A stretch of 6,936 nucleotides of DNA, taken from the NCBI GenBank assembly GCA_030625695.1, contig DAOUQK010000201.1, positions 1-6,936 of the forward strand. Reading direction: 5' to 3'. Under the pieces are notes generated by a model. It was not told where the DNA came from, ran no database searches, and saw only the letters and a program-made list of their open reading frames with translations. Shown piece after piece: positions 1-6,142 of this stretch. The stretch is from Paracoccaceae bacterium. Lineage in GTDB: Bacteria; Pseudomonadota; Alphaproteobacteria; Rhodobacterales; Rhodobacteraceae. The stretch's first letter is position 1; each line of letters opens with the position of its first letter. The translations under genes and the position numbers were made by a program.

Positions 1-1121
1 TCAGGGTCAGTTTCGATGGCCTCTTCAAGCAGCGAAACCGCTTGTTCGTGTGCCGCTTGTTCAACCTGATGGTATAGCGGCAGGGCCCTCAGGTAACGAT
101 CCCATGCGTCAATGCTTTCAGACCGTTCGCTACTTACGCGCTTGATTTCGGCAAGGGTAATCTCGGTTCCGACGGCACCCAACACCTTGGCAGTTATTTC
201 ATCCTGCAATTCAAATATATCGTCCAGCTTGCCGTCATAGCGATCAGCCCAGACATGACCGCCGGTATGCGTATCAATAAGCTGACCGGTGACGCGCACC
301 CGGTCGCCGCCGCGGCGCACGCTGCCTTCCAGTATGTAACGCACGCCAAGTTCCTGACCGACCTGTTTCACATCCACCGACCGGCCTTTGTAAGTGAACG
401 ATGTGTTGCGTGCGATCACCAGAAGGTCCTTGATGCGTGACAGTTCGGTTATGATGTCTTCGGTAATGCCGTCCGAGAAATATTCCTGCTCGGGATCACC
501 AGACATATTGTTGAAAGCCAGAACCGCAATCGACGGCTTTTCTGACGGGGTCATTGGGTTTTGAACATCTGCTGCCGGATCACTGGCCGCGCTTTTGGCA
601 ATTATGCGGAACACCTTTATTGGCCGCTGAATATTTTTAACTTTCTGTTCGCCAAGGTTTTCAAAGTTCAGATCAATCTTTCCGATGATACTTTGATGCA
701 CCACGTCCGAGATACAAATCCCACCAGGCAGGGCCAAACCTTCAAGCCGTGCGGCCACATTCACCCCGTCACCCAGGATGTCATCGCCATCAATGATAAT
801 GTCGCCGAGATTAATCCCGATCCGATATTGGATTTTCTGATCTTCGGGTATGTCCAATTCGCGTGTGGTCATCTCTTGCTGAATCTCAACCGCGCTTTGC
901 ACCGCGTCGACAACACTGGGGAATTCAACCAGCATCCCGTCGCCCATAAGCTTGACGATGCGCCCGCCATATTCCGCAAACTTCAGGTCGATCAGGTCTG
1001 CACGATGGGCGTTTTGGCGTAGGATAATACCCTGTTCGTCGGCCTCCATAAGGCGCGAATACCCAACCATGTCGGCGGCCATAATGGCAGTAAGTCTTCG
1101 TTCGACGCGGCCCGCCTGCAT
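1..1121 (-). CDS. Class III adenylate cyclase with TolB/FlgO-like domain, 3' end missing
   Basis: Predicted to make cyclic AMP from ATP in the cytoplasm. I translated the minus strand by hand: 373 residues are visible and the frame stays open to the window edge, so the C-terminus is missing. Residues 8-175 form a class III cyclase domain with both metal aspartates (D17 in AADMVGYSR, D61 in KLMGDG). K57 and D114 (DILG) are the pair typical of ATP rather than GTP specificity. N121 and R125 (VNVAARLE) are the transition-state residues. After a linker, residues about 195-315 match the TolB/FlgO-like domain seen in many alphaproteobacterial cyclases (KPSIAVLAFNNMSGD, then YFSDGITEDIITELS). From about 335 the sequence resembles the start of TPR-like helices. 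There is no signal peptide or membrane segment. The ATG at 1121 has GGAGA (1133-1129) seven bases upstream. The input signal is unknown. Confidence 0.95.
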   Translation of the reverse strand, partial: MQAGRVERRLTAIMAADMVGYSRLMEADEQGIILRQNAHRADLIDLKFAEYGGRIVKLMGDGMLVEFPSVVDAVQSAVEIQQEMTTRELDIPEDQKIQYRIGINLGDIIIDGDDILGDGVNVAARLEGLALPGGICISDVVHQSIIGKIDLNFENLGEQKVKNIQRPIKVFRIIAKSAASDPAADVQNPMTPSEKPSIAVLAFNNMSGDPEQEYFSDGITEDIITELSRIKDLLVIARNTSFTYKGRSVDVKQVGQELGVRYILEGSVRRGGDRVRVTGQLIDTHTGGHVWADRYDGKLDDIFELQDEITAKVLGAVGTEITLAEIKRVSSERSESIDAWDRYLRALPLYHQVEQAAHEQAVSLLEEAIETDP

Positions 1122-1194
1122 AGGCAATTCTCCAGTTTTCGAAACCTGCAAGGCCAACACTAGATAGACTTGACCCGCCCGTCCACGGGAATTG

Positions 1195-1208
1195 CTGTCA
1201 TCAGACAG
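1195..1208. repeat. Small inverted repeat between HAD and cyclase genes
   Basis: CTGTC-ATCA-GACAG is a perfect 5-base inverted repeat with a 4-base spacer, in the 102-base gap between the HAD stop and the cyclase start. It lies 15 bases past the HAD stop codon on the minus strand. It lacks a T-run and has a modest GC content, so it is a poor intrinsic terminator. It could be a regulator site for the cyclase gene, or chance. I see no convincing promoter elsewhere in this gap. Confidence 0.25.
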
Positions 1209-1223
1209 TTTGGGCCGGAGTGC

Positions 1224-1946
1224 TTATACCTCCAACGCTGCCTTGTGGGCCTCGACCAATTCAGCCATCGAATGGAAAACCATGTCATAAGACGGCATAT
1301 CGCCGGGGTTCATAGTGGCGCCGAACCCTTCCTGCGCGTGGCGCCGGTAAATCCAGCAATTGGCAAGGCCAGAGCGGTTGGCCGGGGCGTGGTCGTGGAA
1401 CATGCTTTCAGCGGTGTGCAGGATTTGATCCCTGGCAATTCCCAGCCGGGCAAGGTTTTCGATCATATAGTCAAAATTGCGAGGGTCCGGTTTGTAAGAG
1501 CCAATGTCGCCGGCGGTATAGGTCGCATCAAAAGCCACCTGCAATTTACGGTTTGAATGGACGAAGCTGGCATTGTCGACATTTGAGAGCACAACAAGTT
1601 TGAAGTGTTTCTTCAGGTATCTTAGCGCTTCGACACTGTCGTCAAAGGCCGGCCAATGTTCTACGCTGGCACCATAGGTCAGGCAGTCTTTCCAACTAGC
1701 TTCTACGCTCCATTCCTCGGCCAGACGTTTGTATACGACGGCCAGAATCTGACTATAAATCTTGGTTGGCGTTTGGCGCTGGGTGGAGGATTCATGATGG
1801 GCGTGGGCCTCAAGAATATCATTGCGCGACAGTTTGGATTCAACCTTGTCAGTCAGGGGCTTCAAGCCGTTCACCATTCCGGTTTCCCAGTCGATCAGGG
1901 TTCCGTAAACATCGAATGTCAGGGCTTTGAAGTCGGTCAGTTTCAT
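1224..1946 (-). CDS. HAD-superfamily hydrolase (haloacid dehalogenase type II-like)
   Basis: A 240-residue cytoplasmic HAD hydrolase, the usual length for the L-2-haloacid dehalogenase-like group. Motif I is FDVYGTLID with nucleophile D12 and T16. Motif II is LSNVDN with S121. The motif III lysine is K152 in SYKPDP. The cap domain would be about residues 18-100. Classic dehalogenases carry a Ser-Ser-Asn-x-x-Asp loop near residue 175, whereas this protein has AESMFHDH (179-186). The tyrosine six residues after the catalytic lysine is F158. A phosphatase or other hydrolase role is therefore as likely as dehalogenation, and the substrate is unknown. AAAAGG (1959-1954) lies seven bases before the ATG, supporting the start. 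The gene is divergent from a LysR regulator that probably controls it, and lies 102 bases upstream of the cyclase gene on the same strand. Confidence 0.93.
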   Translation of the reverse strand: MKLTDFKALTFDVYGTLIDWETGMVNGLKPLTDKVESKLSRNDILEAHAHHESSTQRQTPTKIYSQILAVVYKRLAEEWSVEASWKDCLTYGASVEHWPAFDDSVEALRYLKKHFKLVVLSNVDNASFVHSNRKLQVAFDATYTAGDIGSYKPDPRNFDYMIENLARLGIARDQILHTAESMFHDHAPANRSGLANCWIYRRHAQEGFGATMNPGDMPSYDMVFHSMAELVEAHKAALEV

Positions 1947-1981
1947 AGTGCGGCCTTTTGAGGTTCCATGGGATTTAGGCT

Positions 1982-1996
1982 AATCTGGCACAGATT
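1982..1996. promoter_or_regulatory. Inverted repeat 1 in the LysR/HAD divergent promoter region
   Basis: AATCTG-GCA-CAGATT is a perfect 6-base inverted repeat with a 3-base spacer. It is centred at 1989, exactly 20 bases from the second dyad, which has the same geometry. It overlaps the likely -10 region of the HAD gene. The shared architecture suggests a second site for the same LysR protein, but the arm sequence differs and it lacks T-N11-A. Confidence 0.5.
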
Positions 1997-2010
1997 TCAT
2001 CATTCATCAA
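1982..2010 (-). promoter_or_regulatory. Possible HAD gene promoter
   Basis: On the minus strand TTGATG (2010-2005) is followed after 17 bases by CAGATT (1987-1982). The -35 is fair and the -10 poor, as expected of a promoter that needs an activator. The two hexamers fall inside the two dyads. This is an inference only. Confidence 0.3.
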
Positions 2011-2016
2011 ATGAAT
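2002..2016. promoter_or_regulatory. Inverted repeat 2, candidate LysR box
   Basis: ATTCAT-CAA-ATGAAT is a perfect 6-base inverted repeat with a 3-base spacer. Positions 2003-2015 fit the T-N11-A consensus of LysR-type binding sites. It lies in the divergent gap immediately upstream of the LysR gene's likely -35 box, the usual place for an autoregulatory recognition site. The following TGAAT/TGAAT/TGAT repeats extend the symmetry loosely to about 2029. Confidence 0.6.
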
Positions 2017-2044
2017 TGAATTGATAAATCCATCTAAATATATC
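2016..2044 (+). promoter_or_regulatory. Likely promoter of the LysR gene
   Basis: TTGAAT (2016-2021), a 17-base spacer and TATATC (2039-2044) form a fair sigma-70 promoter. It would give a leader of about 25 bases ahead of the ATG at 2076. The -35 touches the candidate LysR box, which fits negative autoregulation. Confidence 0.5.
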
Positions 2045-2075
2045 ATGTTCATGCTCGCATAGATGGAGGCACAAC

Positions 2076-2945
2076 ATGACCCCCCGACTTGATATTGACG
2101 CGCTCAGAGCGTTGCAGGCAATTGTTGCCCACGGTGGTGTCACGCGGGCCGCCGAGCATTTGGCGCTGTCGCAATCCGCGGTCAGCCACAAGATCAAAAG
2201 GCTGGAAGACAACATCGGCAGCAGCCTGCTTAACCGCAAACCCGGAGCGCCGATGCTGAGTGATGCAGGCGAGCGTCTGTTGGGGTATGCCAATCGTATT
2301 CTGACGCTGCATGACGAAGCGGTTTTATCGCTTGGGCGGCGGGAACTGGCCGGGAATATCCGTCTGGGGATGACCGAAGACATAACCGGCAGCGGTCTTG
2401 CGCGTATCCTTGGCCGCTTTGCCAGGCTGTTCCCCGAGGTATCGGTGCGTACCCATGTGGCGCAAAGCCTGAGCCTTCAAAGCCAACTTGAGAACGGGCA
2501 GATCGACATTTCGGTCATGCAGGTTTTCACCAGCGACGTTCGCCCCAAAGACATGGTGCTTTTCAAGGACCATCTGTGTTGGGCAAAAGCGATTGACCTG
2601 CAACTGGACCCTGAACGGCCGGTGCCTTTCCTGTCTTACGATGACAATTGTTTTTACCGGAAATGGATGCTTGAACATGTGGCATCGAACGGTTGCCAGT
2701 TTAAAACCGTGCTGGAATGCACCAGCAATGCAGGCATCCTTGCGGCAATTGAGGCCGGGTTGGGGGTTTCAATCATCAGCCGTCGTCATGTCACGCAGCA
2801 CCTTGAGGTGATAGACCACCTTTTTACGCCACCGCCCGAGATTGCATATGTTGTCAGGACTGCCTCGAGCTCAAAGGCGGTGCGGGCACTGGTTGAAGAG
2901 ATTGGCCACGAAACCGGAGAGTTTTCGCGCCTTCAGGTAGTTTAA
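2076..2945 (+). CDS. LysR-type transcriptional regulator
   Basis: A 289-residue DNA-binding regulator, normal length for the family. Residues about 5-62 form the winged helix-turn-helix: GGVTRAAEHLALSQSAVSHKIKRLE is the recognition region (residues 20-44), followed by the wing (LLNRKPGAPMLSDAGERLL). Residues about 92-280 are the two-lobed ligand-binding domain, with the usual lobe signature ECTSNAGILAAIEAGLGVSIIS around 214-235. The inducer cannot be read from the sequence. The start is well supported by GGAGG (2065-2069), six bases before the ATG. It is divergent from the HAD hydrolase, which is its most likely target along with itself. The aminotransferase gene downstream starts 91 bases after its stop and is a second possible target. 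Confidence 0.96.
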   Translation: MTPRLDIDALRALQAIVAHGGVTRAAEHLALSQSAVSHKIKRLEDNIGSSLLNRKPGAPMLSDAGERLLGYANRILTLHDEAVLSLGRRELAGNIRLGMTEDITGSGLARILGRFARLFPEVSVRTHVAQSLSLQSQLENGQIDISVMQVFTSDVRPKDMVLFKDHLCWAKAIDLQLDPERPVPFLSYDDNCFYRKWMLEHVASNGCQFKTVLECTSNAGILAAIEAGLGVSIISRRHVTQHLEVIDHLFTPPPEIAYVVRTASSSKAVRALVEEIGHETGEFSRLQVV

Positions 2946-2974
2946 GATCAAACCCGTCAAACCCCGTCGATAAA

Positions 2975-2986
2975 AGGTCTGGACCT
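2975..2986. repeat. Short palindrome upstream of the aminotransferase gene
   Basis: AGGTC-TG-GACCT lies in the 91-base gap between the LysR stop and the aminotransferase start. The same gap has two near copies of CAAACCC(C)GTC at 2949-2968. Either could be an operator, but the palindrome is short and chance is likely. I found no convincing -35/-10 pair or terminator here. Confidence 0.25.
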
Positions 2987-3036
2987 CTGACCCAAATCTG
3001 CCCTACCCTGTGCAAGTCATTCAGGGAGACACGTTC

Positions 3037-3900
3037 ATGGCAACCGGCACCAATATCCGCACCTATTTCAACGGCAAATGGCATAAGGGCGACGTGCCGA
3101 TCATTTCGGCCGCCGATCACGGCGCGTGGCTTGGCTCGGGCGTATTTGATGGCGCGCGGTTGTTTGACGGGCTGGCGCCTGATCTGGATAAACATTGCGC
3201 GCGGGTCAACCGGTCGGCCAGTGCCTTGATGCTGACGCCCACCGTTAGCACCGAAGATATGGTCGAAATAGTCCGCGAGGGGCTTGAGAGCTACGACAAG
3301 GGAACACCGGTCTATATCCGGCCGATGTATTGGGGCATTGACGGCGATGCGACGGCCATTGTTCCCAGCCCCGACACCACCGGATTTGCAATTTGCCTGG
3401 AAGAAATTCCCATGGCCCCACCCACCGCGAGCGCCACGCTGACCCGCACAAGGTTTCGCCGTCCGGTTCTGGAAGATGCCGTGGTCGATGCCAAGGCGGG
3501 CTGTCTTTACCCCAACAATGCCAGGATGCTGGCCGAAGCGCGTTCCAAAGGGTTTGCCAACGCGCTGGTGGCGGATGCGATTGGCAATGTGGCCGAAACC
3601 GGCACCGCAAACATCTTTATGGTCAAAGACGGCGAGGTGTTTACACCCGTTGCCAACGGTACATTCCTTGCCGGGATAACCCGTGCACGGCATATGTCGA
3701 ACCTGCGCTCCGATGGGGTCATGGTTCACGAAACGGTGCTTTCGTTTGAGGATTTTCATGGGGCGGACGAGGTCTTCATGTCGGGCAATATGTCCAAGGT
3801 CACGCCGGTTACCGCGTTTGACGACACGCAGTATCAGATCGGACCAATCGCGCGGCGGGCACGCGAGATGTATTGGGACTGGGCCGCGAGCAACGGATGA
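3037..3900 (+). CDS. Class IV PLP-dependent aminotransferase, probably branched-chain amino acid type
   Basis: A 287-residue fold-type IV aminotransferase, slightly shorter than E. coli IlvE (about 309). The family is clear from GVFDGARLF (35-43), YIRPM (93-97, with R95 as in branched-chain enzymes), the Schiff-base lysine K153 in VDAKAGCLYPNNARM, and ETGTANIFMVKDGE (187-200), with E187 expected near the PLP pyridine nitrogen. The C-terminal loop SGNMSKVTPV (249-258) replaces the GTAAEVTPV of IlvE and looks partly like D-amino-acid aminotransferases, so the exact substrate is not certain. The likely reaction is reversible transfer of the amino group between leucine/isoleucine/valine and 2-oxoglutarate. 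I chose the ATG at 3037 because AGGGAG (3023-3028) lies eight bases upstream. A GTG at 3010 would add nine residues, but would place this ribosome site inside the gene. Confidence 0.92.
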   Translation: MATGTNIRTYFNGKWHKGDVPIISAADHGAWLGSGVFDGARLFDGLAPDLDKHCARVNRSASALMLTPTVSTEDMVEIVREGLESYDKGTPVYIRPMYWGIDGDATAIVPSPDTTGFAICLEEIPMAPPTASATLTRTRFRRPVLEDAVVDAKAGCLYPNNARMLAEARSKGFANALVADAIGNVAETGTANIFMVKDGEVFTPVANGTFLAGITRARHMSNLRSDGVMVHETVLSFEDFHGADEVFMSGNMSKVTPVTAFDDTQYQIGPIARRAREMYWDWAASNG

Positions 3901-3901
3901 G

Positions 3902-3929
3902 CCGTCGCAAAGGTCGCAACTTGTGACGG
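3902..3929 (+). other. Hairpin directly after the aminotransferase stop codon
   Basis: CCGTCGCAA (3902-3910) can pair with TTGTGACGG (3921-3929) over nine base pairs with one G-U, leaving a ten-base loop. It begins one base after the stop codon. No T-run follows, so it is not a classic terminator. It may protect the 3' end or limit read-through into the stress gene. A competing stem, GCAAC (3916-3920) with GTTGC (3929-3933), uses the same bases. Confidence 0.35.
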
Positions 3930-3946
3930 TTGCCTGCACCCGCTGC

Positions 3947-3963
3947 ATCGGGCATCATCCGAT
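3947..3963 (+). other. Small hairpin before the uspA ribosome site
   Basis: ATCGG (3947-3951) and CCGAT (3959-3963) form a perfect five-base stem with a seven-base loop, ending five bases before the GGAG of the stress protein gene. It could affect translation initiation, but it is short and may be chance. No clear promoter is visible in this gap, so the stress gene may depend on read-through. Confidence 0.25.
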
Positions 3964-3980
3964 AAAACGGAGCAAGTGAT

Positions 3981-4436
3981 ATGCGTAAATTTCTGGTCGT
4001 GCTGGATGACAGCCGAGAATGCCTGAACGCCATGCGGTTTGCGGCCATGCGGGCCGCCCATACTGGCGGCGGTGTAACAATCCTGTCGATCATAGCACCA
4101 GAAGAATTCAACCATTGGGTTGGTATTGGCGACATCATGCGCCAAGAGGCGCGTGAACGGATCGAGGCGCATTTTGAGGTCTTTGCCAAGTGGATGCGTG
4201 ACCGGCAGGGTGTGGAACCGGACCTGATACTGCGCGAAGGCGAAGCAGTAACCGAGATTCTGGCGCAGATCGCGGAAGACCCGGATATCGGGGTTCTGGT
4301 GCTGGGGGCGGGCGATGACAAAAAGGGACCGGGGCCGTTGGTGTCGAAGATGACGCGCGCCTCGGGGTCGCTGCCGATACCGATTACAATTGTGCCGGGT
4401 GATCTGAGCAAGGAAAAGCTTGAGGCGATTACCTGA
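3981..4436 (+). CDS. Universal stress protein, UspA family
   Basis: A 151-residue single-domain Usp protein of the usual length, cytoplasmic and probably dimeric. It starts with the typical strand KFLVVLDDS (3-11), has the middle REGEAVTEILAQIAED (85-100), and ends with VLVLGAG (105-111), the loop KKGPGPLVSKM (114-124) and the last strand IPITIVPG (133-140). The glycine loop does not keep the spacing of the ATP-binding motif G-2X-G-9X-G(S/T), so nucleotide binding is uncertain. GGAG (3969-3972) lies eight bases before the ATG. The gene is 80 bases after the aminotransferase and 81 bases before nfuA. A Usp gene next to nfuA is, from memory, common in Rhodobacterales. Its stress signal and partner are unknown. 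Confidence 0.94.
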   Translation: MRKFLVVLDDSRECLNAMRFAAMRAAHTGGGVTILSIIAPEEFNHWVGIGDIMRQEARERIEAHFEVFAKWMRDRQGVEPDLILREGEAVTEILAQIAEDPDIGVLVLGAGDDKKGPGPLVSKMTRASGSLPIPITIVPGDLSKEKLEAIT

Positions 4437-4442
4437 GGCAAC

Positions 4443-4459
4443 TTTAGAATCGTTCCAAT
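4443..4459. promoter_or_regulatory. Candidate Irr iron-control element upstream of nfuA
   Basis: TTTAGAA-TCG-TTCCAAT is an imperfect palindrome. Five of seven arm pairs are symmetric, and it matches 12 of 14 arm positions of the alphaproteobacterial ICE pattern (TTTAGAA-N3-TTCTAAA, recalled from memory). It ends two bases before a perfect TTGACA box. Irr in these bacteria controls haem, Fe-S and iron genes, so the position before an Fe-S carrier gene makes sense. The consensus is from memory and no binding is shown. Confidence 0.5.
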
Positions 4460-4461
4460 CC

Positions 4462-4490
4462 TTGACAGACGGGTGATCGGACCGCATATC
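4462..4490 (+). promoter_or_regulatory. Likely promoter of the nfuA-tsaB-rimI operon
   Basis: TTGACA (4462-4467) matches the -35 consensus exactly. A 17-base spacer leads to CATATC (4485-4490), a weak -10 with the central ATA matching. Transcription would begin near 4497, about 20 bases before the nfuA start codon. The iron-control candidate lies just upstream of the -35. Confidence 0.55.
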
Positions 4491-4517
4491 AGCATCAGCT
4501 TAACGGAGGCGCGCGCC

Positions 4518-5081
4518 ATGTTTATCCAGACCGAATCAACCCCCAATCCTGCGACTTTGAAATTCCTGCCGGGGCAAACCGTGCTTGAGGCCGGAACCGC
4601 CGATTTCCCATCACCCGATACGGGCGGGCAATCGCCATTGGCGTCGCGCATTTTTGCGGTCAGCGGCGTGGCCGCTGTGTTCTTTGGCAATGATTTTGTT
4701 ACCGTGACCAAAGACGACGCGGTTGAGTGGGACCACATCAAACCCGCCATCCTGGGTGCGGTGATGGAGCATTTCCAATCCGGGCAGCCGGTAATTGAGG
4801 GCGATCATGCGGCCCCGTCTGGCCACGCCGAACATACCGGCGAAGATTCAGGCATTGTAAATCAGATCAAAGAGTTGCTGGATACCCGTGTGCGTCCGGC
4901 TGTGGCGCAAGACGGCGGCGACATCACCTTTCACGGGTTTGATCAGGGCGTGGTTTACCTGCATATGCAAGGCGCATGTGCGGGGTGCCCATCGTCAACT
5001 TTGACCCTGAAAATGGGTATCGAGAACCTGTTGCGCCACTACATCCCGGAAGTGACCGAGGTTCGCCCGGTCGCCGTCTGA
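4518..5081 (+). CDS. nfuA: NfuA/Nfu1-type Fe-S cluster carrier protein
   Basis: A 187-residue cytoplasmic protein that carries or delivers Fe-S clusters to target enzymes. Residues about 3-90 are the Nfu N-terminal domain (IQTESTPNPATLKFLPG at the start). A linker of about 20 residues rich in Gly, His and Glu follows. Residues about 113-180 are the NifU C-terminal domain, with VRPAVAQDGGDI and the cluster-binding CAGC (C154 and C157). This two-domain form is like mitochondrial NFU1 and is the common type in alphaproteobacteria, whereas E. coli NfuA has a degenerate A-type N-domain. GGAGG (4505-4509) is eight bases before the ATG at 4518. An upstream start at 4473 would add 15 residues that do not fit the family. 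It is the first gene of an operon with tsaB and rimI, probably iron-regulated through the site at 4443-4459. Confidence 0.95.
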   Translation: MFIQTESTPNPATLKFLPGQTVLEAGTADFPSPDTGGQSPLASRIFAVSGVAAVFFGNDFVTVTKDDAVEWDHIKPAILGAVMEHFQSGQPVIEGDHAAPSGHAEHTGEDSGIVNQIKELLDTRVRPAVAQDGGDITFHGFDQGVVYLHMQGACAGCPSSTLTLKMGIENLLRHYIPEVTEVRPVAV

Positions 5082-5093
5082 GCCACGCCTGCA

Positions 5094-5711
5094 ATGACCG
5101 CGCCGTCCAACCCGTTGATATTGGCGTTTGATACGTCGGGCAAATGGTGCGCGGCTGTCTTGTTGTCGGGCACGCAGGTTTTGGCCGAACAGGTCGAAGA
5201 AATGACCAAAGGCCAGGCCGAACGTCTGATGGTGATGCTGACAGAAATACTGGACGGGGCCGGGATTACCTGGGCCGACCTTGCAGCAATTGGCGTCGGC
5301 ACCGGGCCAGGCAATTTCACCGGCATCCGCATCGCCGTTTCCGCCGCCCGCGGCCTTGCGCTTGGGCTGAACATCCCCGCCATCGGCGTTACCGGGTGCG
5401 AAGCGCGGGTGTTTCAGGCCCCGGATGGGGCCTGCCCCGTTATTTTGGCCCCGCGCGACATGGTTTACCTCTGCAACCCCGACACGCCAGATGCCACCCC
5501 CGAATTGATGCCCCATGCGCAGGCTCAGGCCCATGCCGCAGGCAAGGGTCTGAGCCTGACCGCCGAGAACAGCCCGCAGGGGCTGGCCGAGGCAATCGCC
5601 CGGATTGCGGCGACCCGCTGGCAGGTGTCACAGCCCGCGCCGGCACCACTTTATGCACGCACGGCTGATGCCGCCCCTTCGCGGCACGCGCCCCCGGTAA
5701 TGCTCGATTGA
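5094..5711 (+). CDS. tsaB: TsaB, partner protein of the tRNA t6A synthase
   Basis: A 205-residue ASKHA-fold protein. TsaB binds TsaD and TsaE to form the complex that adds threonylcarbamoyl to A37 of tRNAs reading ANN codons. Visible family marks are ILAFDTS (9-15), GVGTGPGNFTGIRIA (67-81), the following helix AARGLALGLNIPAIGV, and the terminal PLYARTADAAPS with PPVML (185-204). The length is close to the family norm. It begins 12 bases after the nfuA stop and has no good ribosome site in that gap, so translation is probably coupled to nfuA. Its last four bases overlap the rimI start. Being next to rimI matches the wide tsaB-rimI pairing in bacteria. Confidence 0.94.
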   Translation: MTAPSNPLILAFDTSGKWCAAVLLSGTQVLAEQVEEMTKGQAERLMVMLTEILDGAGITWADLAAIGVGTGPGNFTGIRIAVSAARGLALGLNIPAIGVTGCEARVFQAPDGACPVILAPRDMVYLCNPDTPDATPELMPHAQAQAHAAGKGLSLTAENSPQGLAEAIARIAATRWQVSQPAPAPLYARTADAAPSRHAPPVMLD

Positions 5712-6121
5712 TTAGCGCCAAAGAAATGGCGGCGACTCATGCCGCGGCGTTTGCCAAGACCCGGCCATGGGCCGCGCCCGAGTTTGAAAGTCTGTTGCAG
5801 GGCGGTGCCTTTGCTGTTGGCAATGCCGATTGTTTTGCCCTTGTCAGGGTGATTGTGGATGAGGCCGAACTGCTGACCATTGCCACCCATCCGACCCATC
5901 AACGCCAGGGGCTTGCCCGTGCAATCATGATTGATTGGCAGAGGGCTGCTGGCGAACGTGGGGCAACCCGTGCTTTTCTGGAGGTTGCGGCTGACAACCT
6001 CCCGGCAATCGCGCTTTATCATCTCTGTGGGTTCCAAACGAATGGGATAAGGCCCGGTTACTATCGACGCGATGACGGGTCGAAAAGTGATGCGCTGATG
6101 ATGACTTGTTCCCTGACCTGA
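5708..6121 (+). CDS. rimI: RimI-type GNAT N-acetyltransferase
   Basis: A GNAT-fold enzyme expected to acetylate the N-terminal alanine of ribosomal protein S18 or related N-termini using acetyl-CoA. The 137 residues include LLTIATHPTHQRQGLARAI (55-73), whose QRQGLA forms the acetyl-CoA pyrophosphate loop, and LEVAADNLPAIALYHLCGF (91-109) with the N97 and Y104 typical of RimI, followed by GYYRRDDGSKSDALMM. The start is uncertain. TTG at 5708 overlaps the tsaB stop and keeps the first GNAT helix whole. An ATG at 5726 would give 131 residues and cut into it. Neither has a strong ribosome site, so coupling to tsaB is likely. It is the last gene of the operon. Confidence 0.92.
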   Translation: MISAKEMAATHAAAFAKTRPWAAPEFESLLQGGAFAVGNADCFALVRVIVDEAELLTIATHPTHQRQGLARAIMIDWQRAAGERGATRAFLEVAADNLPAIALYHLCGFQTNGIRPGYYRRDDGSKSDALMMTCSLT

Positions 6122-6124
6122 CGG

Positions 6125-6142
6125 GAAAATGCCAGAATTTTC
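6125..6142. repeat. Inverted repeat just after rimI
   Basis: GAAAAT (6125-6130) and ATTTTC (6137-6142) form a perfect six-base inverted repeat with a six-base loop, starting four bases after the rimI stop. It is AT-rich and too weak for a terminator alone. The right arm is part of the direct repeat at 6136-6155. Confidence 0.3.

Noticed and set aside
561..1167. Plus-strand open frames across the cyclase gene
   Set aside because: They are antisense to the cyclase domain, whose catalytic residues are all intact on the minus strand.
2854..3948. A 364-codon open frame on the minus strand across the aminotransferase gene
   Set aside because: It is antisense to a clear aminotransferase with family motifs, has no recognisable domain and a composition rich in Arg, Gly and His, as expected of a shadow frame in GC-rich coding DNA.
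3809..4750. A 313-codon open frame on the minus strand over uspA and the nfuA start
   Set aside because: It spans two real plus-strand genes and a promoter gap, is very rich in Ser and Arg, and has no known motif or ribosome site that I can support.
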